Shown in pieces: positions 11,321 to 23,425 of a DNA stretch of 64,000 bases (its first letter is position 1; each line of letters begins with the position of its first letter). A program made the position numbers and the translations under genes. This DNA is from Phocoena phocoena. Taxonomy: Eukaryota > Chordata > Mammalia > Artiodactyla > Phocoenidae. Location: NCBI RefSeq assembly GCF_963924675.1, contig NC_089221.1, positions 139,914,263 to 139,978,262 of the forward strand. The letters are read 5' to 3'. The notes beneath the pieces were generated by a model. The model saw nothing but the letters and a program-made list of their open reading frames with translations, was not told the DNA's origin and ran no database searches.

Positions 11321-11330
11321 TCATCAATCT

Positions 11331-11936
11331 TTTTTTTTTTTTAGCATTTTATTTCAAATTTACAGAAAAGTTGGAAGAATGAGCCAAAGTATACCCACAT
11401 ACTCTTTGCCCACATTTACCAATTATTTACATTTTACCTCACTTGTTTTATTGTTCTCTTTCTCTATATATGTGTATTTGTATGTGTATGTGTGTGTATT
11501 TCTGAACCCTTTGAAAATAAGTTAGAGATATGGTATCCCTTTAGCCCTAAATATTACTCCCTAAGAACAAGAATTTTCTCTTACCTATGTATAGGGCAGT
11601 TATCAAAATCGAGAAGTTGAACACTGACACAGTACTATTATTTAATCTGGCCTCCACGTTCAAATTTCAATTGTCCCAGTGGGCAGTGGTGTGTGGTAAA
11701 AGCTCCCCAGACAATTAGAAGACGCCAACAGGGCTGGGAATCCTGGTGGGAATGAGAACCGCCCAGCCCACTCTGTGCTCTGGCCAAAACCACAAACGCC
11801 CCCGGCCTCCCTTTCTCAATTCCTCTCTCCCCAGCGTGGGCAGTTACAGCCCTGGCAAAGGTGGCAGGCTGGTAAAAGGCATTAACCCCTTCTCTGCAGA
11901 CTGGAAGCTGAGTCTGGTCTCTCCGGCTGCCTGGCA
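11331..11936 (-). mobile_element. Retrocopy: GC-rich 5' part joined to an L1ME-like 3' end
   Basis: Read on the minus strand, this ~606-bp unit ends in 'aaataaaatgct' plus a 14-A tail and is flanked by the 13-bp direct repeat 'tcatcaatctttt' (11321-11333 and 11937-11949). The right junction CTTTT/GA fits L1 endonuclease. The 3' half (plus-strand 11341-11680) matches an old L1ME-type 3' UTR ('aagttggaagaatgagcc', 'ccctaagaacaagaattttc'). The 5' half (about 11690-11936) is GC- and CpG-rich and not L1. It includes a weak MER5-like piece ('aaaagctccccagacaatta'). A 101-codon minus-strand frame (11638-11943) has no recognisable motif. Alternatives are a processed copy of a host transcript that ended in an L1ME fragment, or a chimaera from template switching. 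Confidence 0.7.
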
Positions 11937-11949
11937 TCATCAATCTTTT

Positions 11950-12450
11950 GACAGAGATACAGTGAAGGTAAAAAGTTATATACTATACAAATACGATGAT
12001 GAATGGTAAATAATGTTCAATACTAGTGTCAGAGACAAGAGGGAAGCATTTGGACTTTGGCAAAGTGAAGACCCCATATCTCACCAAAGGTGTCAGCTAT
12101 TCCCCAGTCCTATCTTACCACTGCCTTTGAGAATTTAGGTTCAGAGCTGTCCAATCTTTTTATTTTTTTATAGTTTTGAAAATGTTTCTAAAATATCACG
12201 CTAAGACAAACAAAATGCATCTGTGAACTATGTTTAAGTCTCAGTCTGAGGAAGGATAGAGCACAGATAAGACAAAAATCATGCAGTTGTATGTGAATTG
12301 GTAAAGTCTGGGCAACACTCCCACTATGGTTCTATTTAGATGTCTAGTTCATTCTCAAGTTCTTCTAGGTTGTGTGCTCAAGGGGGAGGGAGGGCAGGAA
12401 TGAAGAGGGATATGTAGTCCAGGCTTCAGGAAGATGGGCAGAATGGAATT
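11950..12450. other. No recognised feature
   Basis: No repeat or exon recognised. Contains a purine-rich tract 'caagggggagggagggcagg' near 12380. Confidence 0.35.
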
Positions 12451-12454
12451 ACTG

Positions 12455-12605
12455 CAGTTGAGTGTGTATACTTGGGTACTGGAATCAAATTTGTTGTTAA
12501 CTGGCTTTATGACACTGTCTGACTCATTTAACATCTCTGTGCCAGTTTTCTCCTCTTTTGAATTAATGAGAATTACATTAGATAATGTGTAAAATCTCTT
12601 CTACC
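12455..12605 (+). mobile_element. MIR SINE
   Basis: 'aactggctttatgacactgt', 'catttaacatctctgtgcca' and 'gagaattacattagataatg' follow the MIR core in sense order. Confidence 0.75.
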
Positions 12606-12609
12606 CCGA

Positions 12610-15110
12610 AAAATGTAGAATAAGTAGGCAAACTATATCATAGCCTCTCAGTGACACCTAAGGAAGTTGTTAGTCATATTGTATCAAGCCTATAATTTAT
12701 CTTCAAATCTTCTTCCATAATCCTTTTCACTGAGGTAATTTTCATTTTTAACAATTACCTTTATTTTTATACTTTTATGAGTTTAAAAAATTCTATGTGT
12801 GTGCCTTAGGAATAGGCAAACAGATTTAATCTCGTGTATCACGTCTAATATTAAAGTAGCTTCCTGGAGGACTGCATTCAAGAGGACTGTGGGAGTTCTA
12901 GAGGTGGTGCACAGTGTCACGCTTGATTAGCAATGTCTGCATAGGTGAGGGAGAATGATTTACAGTTTACATCAGAACTAGGTTTAGAAGTATTGATTCT
13001 GAATCCTAAGATTTCAAAATTACCTGAACCTTAGACTAAACATCCAAGATTCATGGCTACTTTTCTCTATATATGTCTTCAAGAACTTCAGAAATAAAAT
13101 TTTTTAGCCAAACTATCAACCACCCTCATTTATTTTTTTTTTGAGGGGGGAGGGCATAGGGTAGTACCTTTTTTCTCAAATTATAAAATACATTATCAAA
13201 AACATTACTTTAAGTTTTATTTCAAAATCCTGGAAATTCATAGGCAAAATATATAAAGTATATGTTGAATTAAAATTAAGCAAAATTAATTCTCCATATC
13301 TCAGTTGTATTCTCAGTTAAGTATTTTCTAGCAAATCAGGAACACAGTTTATCTTATGCTTCACAACTTAGTTAAATATCAAGGAGAAGAGTGGTATGAA
13401 ATATACTAGGCCTGTCAAAATTTAGCCACATTTAAGATTCTTATCAGGTCTTTTACACAGGTACATGAAACATAGAATCCAATGTGCATCATCATTGCAA
13501 AAGGACTGAATGTTCCAGAAATGTCAGAATTTAAAATGAAAGTAAGATCTTGAAATACTTTAAGGAGGAAAGAGTCTTGCTGCCCAGAAGTTTCAGCAGG
13601 GACTTACAGCTAAACATTTATTCAAGAAATAAACAAGAAGAGATAACTCTTCCAAATGCCATGATCTCTAGAGATACTTTTTTGAATAAGGTTCCTAAAT
13701 TTGTTCCATTAAAAATATATATTTCTATTAATAGTATGATGAGATTTTATTGTCTCTCAAGTAGATTTTTAAAGTTCTGATTTTAAAATGTCCATATGTA
13801 GAATTTTTAAAAATAGTTTTATTATTTGTAGTGCTTACTATTAAGTAGAATAGAAAAGGACTACCTAATAGATGTCTTATCACTTCCTTGGTGAAGAAAC
13901 AATAATAATTTGGAATTTATTCTATTGATTTTCAGTAGATAACTGTGTGCCAATTTAGGGCTTGAAGATTCTGAACAAAATTGTTCTCTAAGATTAAGCC
14001 TTATCGCCACAAGTAACCTTCAGGAAGATACCATTTCCTAAATTGAGGTAAATTCAAATTACCACTGGCTCTGAATTTCTGAATTAGTAAAGAATAAATT
14101 ATCATGTAGTCATCTTACCACTCAAGTTCTTACTTATCAATAAATATATTTAAAAGAAAAGCAACAACTTTGGGGAAAAGGATAGCCACACTTTGAAAGG
14201 TCAGGTTCTCAAAAATACTTTCCTCACAAACGTTGCTCAGATGCACATTTTATATCTCAATTAAATTTCTACCTGATCTTCAAAACCTGTCTCCTATGTT
14301 TGCTTTTCTCCCAAGAGCCAGAGCCATGGCTTTTCCAATTACAGCCATGCTTGGAAATCCCTAAATCTCGAAATAAACCCTTTTCTGGATCCCATGGGAA
14401 GAATTTCTGTGTGGTTTGCACAACAACTTTAATTCTGACACAACAGTTAGGCTAAGAGAGCTGTCAATCCAGAGGCAAAGAAATCCATGTATTTTTCATG
14501 CTGCTAAAGAAAATCAGTCCAGCTATTCTGGGGGAAAAAAAATCATGTTTCATTTCTCATTCTGGGCAATTCCCCATTGAAAGTAACATGTCTTCCATCT
14601 TTGAGAATCTTCTCACTAAAATTCCAAACATTTTTCCAATTTTCCAAATTTCTCTAAATTGTCATATGGCCTGAAAAAAATTCAACCTCTAAAACTTCTC
14701 CATGCTAGGAAGTATCAGTATTTTAAATTTATGCAGGTCTTTTATCACCACGAGGTAATTATTACATTCATTATGGATAAACACCAAGAACAATACCATA
14801 AGATGATAGGATTAGTTTTAGCCTTAAAAGGAATTGCATGCCCTGAAGCATGCCCTTAATTATTCAGAAGACCAAGTAATCATCTACATGGAATTTATCA
14901 ATAATTACTATGCCTCCCTTAACGCACTTTAACTGAACTCCCCTTTTTATAGTGAATCATCCACATTCAACACCATAAAAGCTTAAAGTTTTAACAAACT
15001 TTGATGTGGTATCAACAGCGAGAGCTCAGGCATGTGTCATTTTCTTTATTTACACTCTCCCTTTGGGTCCTCTCATCCAGTCTTAAATCTCTGAATACGA
15101 ATCATGTGCT
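12610..15110. other. Repeat-poor island, 2.5 kb
   Basis: I recognise no transposable element over about 2.5 kb, apart from poly-T and poly-A runs. Open frames (for example 13550-13780 and 14659-14859) are short and motif-free. Such a stretch may hold conserved non-coding DNA, but nothing in the sequence alone proves it. Confidence 0.4.
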
Positions 15111-15114
15111 ACTG

Positions 15115-15855
15115 TTGTCTCTAAAGTTTATTTCTCTCGCTTGGTGCTCTCCACTGTACTCCATATCCATTCATTCAACTGCTAGTTTGATCTTTCCACT
15201 TGAATACGCATCTAATGAACATTTTAAACTTCATGCTTCCAAAAGTCAACTATTACCTCCAAAAGTCAAATAAACTCCTCTAACAATTTGTTTTTTCCAT
15301 TGGGGTAAAAAAGGGCTACCATCTACTCTATGGCACAGATTTTAAAATCTACAAATTGTCCCAGATTCCTTGCCTTCCCTCATTCTGTCCATGCAATCCT
15401 CCAGCAAGCTGTTTGTTCTACCTGTAAAATATAACTCCAAAGTGCCTACTTCTCTCCACCTTCACTGTTACCATGCTAGTCCAAACCACCACCATCTCTT
15501 GCCCAGCAAACTGCAGCAGTCTCTGAAACAGATCACTGTCTTTATTCTTGCCCCTTCTCCAAACCATTTTGCAAGTAGTAGCCAGAGTAATCTTCTGAAA
15601 CAGTATCATTGCGTGTCACTAAGCTGAACAAAACCCCACACTGACTTCACATTGCATTGAGAATAAAGTCCAAACTCTTTACCTAACAAGGCACTTATCA
15701 TCTAATCCCTGCCTTATTCTTTGAATCTTTTTTTTTTTTTGTCTTTCTCTCCCTTGAATACACACTTTAAAAGAGCAGAGACTTTCCTGTCCAGTTTACC
15801 TTCAGCCCAACCCTTAGAATAATGTGTGGTATATAGTAGACTCTGAACATGTTTC
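15115..15855 (+). mobile_element. L2 LINE 3' portion
   Basis: Sense-strand L2 blocks in order: 'ctctccaccttcactgttac', 'gtccaaaccaccaccatctc', 'gtagccagagtaatcttctg', 'gagaataaagtccaaactct', 'aaagagcagagactttcctg', 'tgtgtggtatatagtagact'. A T12 run interrupts it near 15729. The short open frames at 15.0-15.6 kb lie in this relic. Confidence 0.85.
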
Positions 15856-15859
15856 TAAA

Positions 15860-16075
15860 AAGAATGACTCAGGTTTCTGAAATATGAATACAAATGTATG
15901 CATGAAATATGGGGGAGGGAGAAGTGTTGGTCACTATGCTACTAAAATAAGATCATATAATACACATTTCTGTACTTTTCCTCATGAAACAATAATTTGA
16001 GGGATTTTTTTCTATTCAGACAATAAAGCTTTAGTTTCTTTTTGTCAGTCATGTATGATATTGCATTAAACAACT
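15860..16075. other. No recognised feature
   Basis: Short AT-rich gap between an L2 and an antisense L1. It may be further L1 3' UTR too decayed to recognise. Confidence 0.3.
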
Positions 16076-16079
16076 CAAA

Positions 16080-18600
16080 CATTTTTTCAGCCATAACCCT
16101 ATTAATGGACATTTATTATTTTCACTTTTTGCCACTTTGAATAATGTTGCTGTATCCTTGTACATATGTTCTTACATAAAGATACATTTATATGCATCAA
16201 TCAATGAGATTGACTTCTAAAATCAAGAGAGTTGGGTCAAAATTATATATTTTTGAATTTAAATAAATATTACCAAGAACAAAAGCTGTAGCTTTTTACA
16301 TTTCAACAGCAAAATATGAGACTATCCTCTTCCCATATCCATTCCATTACTAAGATTTTAAGAAGTTGTTCTTGTTTGTTTTTTAATTTTGAATTTTATT
16401 GTTACATAATTTATCTACAATATATTTATATGTATTTATAATACCAAAACTATTTTTGTTTTATAATTTTTTTTTTACCTTTTTTCCTGTTGCTTTTCTT
16501 TAGTTTTGCATTTTTACCCTTGATTCAGAAGGTTTTTCCACTGTGAGATTACAGATATAGTCTCCTATATATCTTGCAACATTTTTATTGTCCAATTGTT
16601 TAAAGTTTTAATCCATATAGACTACACTTTTAAATGTAGTTGGAGATGGAGGGTCCAATATCATTTTATTCTAGAGCTGTTTTGACAATATCATCACTAT
16701 CCTATTCCCATAGTGAGTTAAGCTATCATTTATATCATACAGTAGTTTATCGTATGTATGTGTCTCCTTTCTCAAATATTCTGGGATATATTCTTGTCCA
16801 CTAATTTATTTGCCTTTTCCACATACTACTACCACACTGAATTGGTTGCAGTGACTTTATGTTATCCTGTCATTGTTCTTTGGGTATTTGCCAGCATTTA
16901 TGGTTCCATATAAATTTTAAGATTATCTTATACCAGTAAAAATCCATGTGGTACTCTAATAGGAATTGGATTTAATTTATGTAAATCTGAGGACAATTCA
17001 TCTTTTCATAAGAAGCCTTCCCGGTTAAGAATATGATTTTAATGAAATAATGCCACTTGCAGCAACATGGATGGACCTAGAGATTATCATACTAAGTGAA
17101 GTAAGACAGACAAATATCAGATGATATTGCTTATATGGGGAATCTAAAAAGATGATACAAATGAACTTATTTACAAAACACAGATTCACAGACTTAGAAG
17201 ACAAACTTATGGTTACTAAAGGGTAAAGGTGGGTGGGAGATAAATTAGGAGTTTGGGATTAACATATACACACTACTAAAAGTAAAACAGATAATCAACA
17301 AGAACCAACTGTATAGCACAGGGAACTCTACTCAATATTCTGTAATAACCTATGTGGGAGAAGAATCTGAAAAAGAATGTATGTATGTATATGTATAATT
17401 GAATTACTTTGCTGTATAACTGAAACCAACACAAAATTGCAAATCAACTATATCCCAATATAAAATAAAAATTAAATTTAAAAAAAGAATGATTTTCTTA
17501 TCCATTCACTAAGATTTTGTTTTATGACTTTCAAAATTATTTTCACACATAAATCTTATGTCATTTTTTTCCTGAATTTATTACTAAGTACTTTTCAGCG
17601 TACTTTTGCTGCAGTTGATTATTTCCAGTGCAGATTTACCTATATTATTCTAAGTATTGCTGCAGTAGGAAAAAATGGGTTTGTTTATGATATTTCTTCT
17701 CCCCATTCACAGTACCCAATTTTTGTTGAATTCTGTAAGTTTTTATATTTTTTCTTGGTTTCTTGCATTTTATAGAAATACAACACATCAGAAAAAAGAC
17801 AGAATTTTATTCTAGTTTTTCCAATGTTTATGCAAGAGTTACTAACTTGTACGAACTTTTAAGTCAATGAATAATAACGTTGATAATAAACATGCCTATC
17901 TTCTTCTAATTAAATTCAAAGAGTTTTATTTTTAAAAGTATTAATTTAATGTTAAATTAAAACTCTACAAATTTTACTTTTAGAATTTCAAATATTTGAG
18001 AAATGTGAAAAATTATTCAATTCATTAAAACACCTCAAACCCACTATATATTGTTCTCAACAACTACCATGATCTAATTGCAAATGTCTACATACTTTAG
18101 TCTTTGGAAGAAAGGTCTATATCATATTTTATTAGTATATTTTTTGGATAAATTACTTATATATAGGAGTTGCATGTGAAGAAATAACGTTGAATTTTGT
18201 CAGATACATTTCATACATATTGATATAAATTGTCTACCTTAATGTGTTAGTACAATGTACAATAATTTCTAGATATTAAAATAAACATGCATTCCTTAAA
18301 TAAACTACTTTATAACAGTCTATTATTCTTTGACACATTTCTGAACCATTTGCTAATATTTTATCAAGAACTCTGCTCAACATTTAGAATGAAAGTGGTC
18401 TCTAGTTTCTTCTTTATATGAGATGTTTATGTATTTATAGTTATTAAAGCAATTTTAGTTTTCACAAAATAAACTGGGAAACAATTCATCTTTATCTATG
18501 CCTTGGACTACTTTAAATGCCATTAGAATATTCTGATCTTTAAATCAAACTTAAACTCAGTGGTGAATCCATCAGGTCTTAATTATTGATCAACAGTAAA
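16080..18600 (-). mobile_element. Old L1 (L1ME-like), antisense, split by a younger L1
   Basis: The minus strand carries decayed ORF2. On the plus strand the landmarks run in reverse order: 'attaatggacatttattatt', 'ggttccatataaattttaag', 'taataggaattggatttaat', 'tgaatttattactaagtact', 'gttgaattttgtcagataca' and 'gaatccatcaggtcttaa'. The copy is interrupted at 17041-17485. All frames are closed. Confidence 0.8.
17041..17485 (+). mobile_element. L1 3' end, 3'-UTR type C, inserted in an older L1
   Basis: Begins near the end of ORF2 ('gcaacatggatggacctaga') and continues 'gatacaaatgaacttattta', 'agcacagggaactctactca', 'caatataaaataaaaatt'. Flanks 'agaatatgatttt' (17028-17040) and 'agaatgatttt' (17486-17496) are a TSD with a 2-bp AT indel. 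Confidence 0.88.
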
Positions 18601-19513
18601 TATCACTACACACTTATTAAATTGGCTGAAATTAAAAAGACAGCATCAAATGTTGGCAAGGATGTGGAGAAACTGGAACTCTCATACAAAACTGGAGGGA
18701 ATGTAATATGGGTCAGCCTAGTCAAAACAATTTGATAGTTTCTGGAAAAGTGAAACATGTGTCCACCATATAATCCAGATATTCCAATCCAATCCAAGAG
18801 AATTGAAAACATATTCATGCAAAGATAAGTATGCAGATGATCACAGCAGATTTATTTGTAACAGCCAAAAGCTGGAAACAAGCCATTGTCCATCACAAGA
18901 TGAAAGGATAAACAAACTGGGATACAGGCATACAATGGAATACTACCTAGCAAAATAAAGAAATTAATTCCTGATACATGGAAAAGGATAAAGAAACTCA
19001 AAATAATTATGCAGATTTTAAAGAAAACAGATGAAATGATTATATACTGTATTATTTATATAAAATTATAGATAATGCAAACTAATCTATAGTCAAGGAA
19101 AGCAGATTAGTGGTTACCTGAGATAAGAGGGTCAGGGAGTGGGTAAGGGAGAAAGTACAGAGATCCACAAATAAACTTTCATTATCATTGCTGCAGTGAT
19201 ATTTTCATATATATATAGAACATTCTCAAACTGTGGTCTCTTTTTTTTTTTTTTTTTTCTGGTACGCGGGCCTCTCACTATTGTAGCCTCTCCTGTTGCA
19301 GAGCACAGGCTCCGGACACGCAGGCTTAGTAGCCATGGCTCACAGGCCCAGCTGCTCCGTGGCATGTGGGATCTTCCTGGACCGGGGCACAAACCCGTGT
19401 CCCCTGCATCGGCAGGCGGACTCTCAACCACTGCGCCACCAGGGAAGCCCTCAAACTGTGCTCTTTAAATATGTATAGTTTATGTCAGTTGTAGGTCAAT
19501 AAAGCTGTTTAGA
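18600..19513 (+). mobile_element. Ancient L1M 3' portion with a nested SINE
   Basis: ORF2 end blocks 'ggatgtggagaaactggaac', 'gaatactacctagcaaaata' and 3' UTR 'gattagtggttacctgagat' precede the SINE. The expected end 'ttaaatatgtatagtttatg' and 'tcaataaagctgtt' follow it. No usable frame remains. Confidence 0.85.
19241..19450 (-). mobile_element. CHR-family SINE, antisense
   Basis: Starts with a T-run on the plus strand, then 'ctggtacgcgggcctctcac', and ends 'caccagggaagccc'. The TSD 'tcaaactgtg' lies at 19226-19235 and 19451-19460, and the right junction CTCTTT/AAA is a good L1-endonuclease site. Confidence 0.95.
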
Positions 19514-20215
19514 AATTCCTAAAGTTCCTTCCTGGTCTGTAAAGTCATAAAGGATGAGTAACTTGTAGAGACTAAGAGTCAGAGTGAGGCTCTCTGAATC
19601 CAGCCTCTTGTTATCCCAGTCTCATCTTTACATCCACGGGACTGTCAAATAGATGTCTGCCACAGGTGTTGAACAAAATCTTTATTGCTAAATCTTAAAA
19701 ATTTCAATAATACATTATGAAATTAAAGGGCAAAACAGGATAAATAAAAATATTAGAGCATACATAATACATAAAAATATCAATTGGCACTTATATATCA
19801 CTTAGTATGACAGTAATTATATGCACTTGCGCATATGTATCCTTAAATACACTCAGTTAATAAAGAGCATTCATCAACACTCACTCCAAACGACCATACT
19901 TAATGATATCCTTAAGAATTAAAAGCCTGACTCTTGTCATTAGTTTTTAAAACAGTGTCTATGAATTTGATTAATAAACTCTAGGTACTGATTACGCTAT
20001 CTACTCGTGCATGCATTCGTCTACCAAAAACTCACTGTAATTCAGAAACATCATTAACTCTAATGGTCACTGCTGAAAATGAGGGTGTTATTAATATCAT
20101 GGCCATCAGCATTAGCACATTAAAGACACCTTCTCACACTCCTCCCAGCTTTAGTGACTTAATTTTGTTTTGACAAAATGGGAAAGTATTTAATATGATC
20201 TTATTATGATGTACA
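19514..20215. other. No recognised feature
   Basis: AT-rich. No repeat or exon recognised. Confidence 0.35.
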
Positions 20216-20219
20216 TAGC

Positions 20220-20545
20220 AGCAGCATTTGAAATAGCAAAGGAAAACCCCTTATTCTCTAAGAGAGGAATATATGAATAAGTTCCATAATTGTAGTACAT
20301 AATGCAGCTATGGAAAAAATTATGTATATAAATACGAAAACCTTCCAAGTTACATTAAGTGGAAAAGGAAATTAGAGAATAATCCTAATTTAAAATATGA
20401 ACAAAATCCCTCTATAATGTACATACGGCCTTATTTTAATACTAGAAAAAGTATGAAAAAGTGTTTACAAAACTGTCAACATCAGTTACCTTAAACTAGA
20501 TTGCAAAAGCATGGGTAATTTTCCTTATTATTATTACAAAGTATT
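20220..20545 (+). mobile_element. Probable ancient L1-related 3' end
   Basis: 'tttgaaatagcaaaggaaaa', 'cataatgcagctatggaaaa' and 'ttacattaagtggaaaagga' resemble the end of L1ME/HAL1-type elements, but the copy is very decayed. Confidence 0.5.
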
Positions 20546-20694
20546 TATTTTATGTTTTAATTTTTATAAAATCTGTAAAGAAATATTATCTCTCAAATAC
20601 ACTTAAAATTTTGAAAGTCCCAGAAGAAGACCTCCCCTGAAAGTAAAAATATTTATATAACATTATTCATTCAAATTAATAAAGTTAGTTCAAG

Positions 20695-20890
20695 GAATTA
20701 TCATATATTGAGAAGACATAGGTATGTTATCTACTTCTTACAACACTGCAAAATAAGCATCATTATCTTCATTTTACAGGTGAGGAAATTAAGGTTCAAA
20801 GAGGATAAGCGTTATTCCCAAACATAGTGCATAATTACCAAATAGCATTAGTTAATTCGTACTCAAGTCTGGCTCTAAATCTTGAGCTTT
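20695..20890 (-). mobile_element. MIR SINE, antisense
   Basis: 'cattatcttcattttacagg', 'tgaggaaattaaggttcaaa' and 'actcaagtctggctctaaat' are the MIR core in reverse. Confidence 0.85.
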
Positions 20891-21084
20891 TGACTCTATA
20901 ATATTACTTTCATATACTTATAGCCTATTTTAAAACACAGAGCATTCTAACACTTCAAATATTATAAAGGACTGAATATTATAGAGCAGACACTCTGCCT
21001 TTAAGAAATATTGTATCTTGAGAGAAAGAAGAAACAGTCACTATCTGAATAACACAGTACTCAGTGACCAAGTCGAAATGAAAG

Positions 21085-21172
21085 AAGCCACATCTATTTC
21101 ATTCATCTCTGCTTATCTCCATGCCTTTCATACAGTGGATATTTAACAAACATTTGTTGAATAAATGGTCTT
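21085..21172 (+). mobile_element. L2 3' end
   Basis: Short sense fragment ending 'aaacatttgttgaataaatg', the characteristic L2 terminus. Confidence 0.65.
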
Positions 21173-21235
21173 TCATTGTGGAATATAAACGTATTAAAAA
21201 GTCTCAAAATATTCAAATGTGTTCTGCCCAAAGGG

Positions 21236-21236
<1 letters not shown>

Positions 21237-21310
<74 letters not shown>
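21237..21310. repeat. (GT)n(AT)n compound microsatellite
   Basis: About 11 uninterrupted GT units (21237-21258) run straight into about 26 AT units (21259-21310). Overlapping reading frames on both strands are artefacts of the repeat. Confidence 0.97.
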
Positions 21311-21313
<3 letters not shown>

Positions 21314-22180
21314 GAGGCTGTGTCAATCCAACGTGGACAAAGCAAACTATGAAGCATTTCTCTTCACTTAGAGCACTGATACCACTCCAGCAACACAACC
21401 TTATGCGCCCTCTTTTGCCAACAAGAGAAGACACTTATGAACAGGCTGGTTGAGGGGGGGTATGAGCTGTCCATGGTCCTGAAACTTGAGCTCTCTGGGT
21501 AAAGCTCACTGGCATTTTTAACTGTTTCTCATTTCAGACTCCCAGAAGCCACGTGCCAATTTAATAAAGCTAATTGTCATTTAAAAACAGTTCTAAATAC
21601 AAGTTATTAGGCCTGAAAATAGACTCAAATGAAAAATATAATTTACATGCGTCTCCAGGGGTCTTTCATTCTCCTTAAAACAATTGTGCCTGTTTTCCAA
21701 ACAGTAAGAGTTGGTATTAGATTACTCTCACAGGTCAGGTCACTTTCCATATGGCCTTCTATGGTTGATAGTTTCATGCTCCTAAGAAAATTATTTTAAA
21801 ACTTCTCAGATTCCCAAGCAAGAGGCTCTGCTGACATTGCATCTAATTGACTATCTCAAACAGGACTCAGAAAGACAATATAAAATGAGTTACCAATGGC
21901 TTTTTTCAGTAGGCATGATCCTACACCTTTCATTTGGTTATTTTATGTGTCAAAAAATGTATATATACATATATATGTATACATATACATATACATTTGC
22001 TGCTAAGAAGCAGCAAATTTGGATATACCATAGGTCAATTGCCTCTTTGATTATCTGCTATCAGAATAATCAATATTTATAGTTTTAAACCTATTATATT
22101 TGAATTTACTCCCTCAACCTATGACTTTTGAATAAGAATTATATATAATGTACATAACTTGTTAATGTAAAATTGGGAAA
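21311..22180. other. No recognised gene or repeat
   Basis: Mixed unique sequence with a small AT/TATACA tract at about 21958-21997. Nothing identifiable otherwise. Confidence 0.35.
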
Positions 22181-22184
22181 TACT

Positions 22185-22265
22185 ACATTCATTCATTCAC
22201 TCATTCATTTAAATAAGTATTAAAAACCTATTATTTATAAAGCAATGTGCCAGGCACTGAATTTT
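22185..22265 (-). mobile_element. L2 3' end, antisense
   Basis: 'cattcattcactcattcatt' followed by 'gcaatgtgccaggcactga' is the reverse of the L2 terminus. Confidence 0.65.
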
Positions 22266-23305
22266 TAAAACATTCCAACATCCAGCAATTGCTTAAATAC
22301 AATTATTTAAAATATTAACTGAAGTAACTATGAGCAGTATTTTGATTACTGCATAGCAATCTGAAAAATCCATGTTATAGAAGATTTCAGTGTCTTATGC
22401 AATATCTATTAAATACTAGATTTCCTATTTCACTGGTTGAACATACAACTGTTTCTACTTTTCAAAATCATAAATAAATTTTGACAAATGTAAAAGGTCA
22501 TTAGCTGCACTGAAATCCTTAAGACCTGCTATGAAATGTGCTCTCGATGGGATATTAATTTCAGAGACATCCATTTCAGTTGATTACCCTTGAACAAGAC
22601 ATAAATGCTACAGGACCACTGCTGCTAAAGATATGTCTTGCTTTTAAAAGAGTAAGGAATTAAATGAACTGGCTTTTCTTTCTCTTTGCTTTTCTGCCAA
22701 AAAAAAAAAAGGCTATAAAGATACTTTACTTCCAATTTTACTTAAAAATAAAAACAAGATTCTTAAATAATTAGACTCTCTTTGTCTTAGAAATTCTTTC
22801 ATAAAATTTTCTTAAGCAATAATTCAGAACTTGCACAGAGATTTACTTACAGAAGTGTGCTTGAAACACTGTTCACAATAGTAAAATAACTGGGAAAAAA
22901 TTATTCAGTGGGAAAATATATTTTTATATAGTGCATATATCTCAGTCTCTGTACATATTTTATTTACTATATACTATATATATAATTCATTAATTACAAC
23001 TGGGATAATTATGATATACTTATATATTTTATATTTATATCATTTATAACTTTCTGCAGCATGTCTTTACTGCTTCTACAATGAGAAAAAGTGTTTGAAC
23101 TAAATTTTTTAAAAATTCAAAAATTTGATACTGAAGTTATGTAAATTTTAAGCATCAAGTATGTATTTTATTAATTAGTCCTCCTCCATTTTATGAGCCT
23201 CATGAAATGCAAAGTTAATCTCACTCACTTCCACAAATCTGTTTACTGGCTCCTCCCTTTACGCTTTCCCACCACTCCTCAACATGCATGCCAACAATAT
23301 TTTAT
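22266..23305. other. No recognised feature
   Basis: Very AT-rich. The part at 22.86-23.10 kb ('ctgttcacaatagtaaaata') could be a decayed L1 end, but I cannot support it. Confidence 0.35.
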
Positions 23306-23309
23306 ATAT

Positions 23310-23425
23310 ACCCTTGAAACAGTTACTTCTTTTCTCTGAATCTCAGTTGTTCTTTGTTGTAAAATGAAGGCATTAGAGTAGCTTCTTTTTATACTCTAAT
23401 ATTTAATATTCTTACGATATTCTAG
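23310..23425 (+). mobile_element. MIR-like SINE fragment
   Basis: 'tctctgaatctcagttgttc' and 'ttgtaaaatgaaggcattag' match the MIR-group core and a MIR3/MIRc-like 3' end. Confidence 0.5.

Noticed and set aside
15001..15627. Two plus-strand frames of 85-90 codons
   Set aside because: They overlap the sense L2 relic and do not match L2 ORF2 protein in frame over their length.
21103..21453. Frames of 73-110 codons around 21.2-21.4 kb
   Set aside because: They are largely Ile-Tyr or Cys-Val repeats from translating the (AT)n and (GT)n tract.
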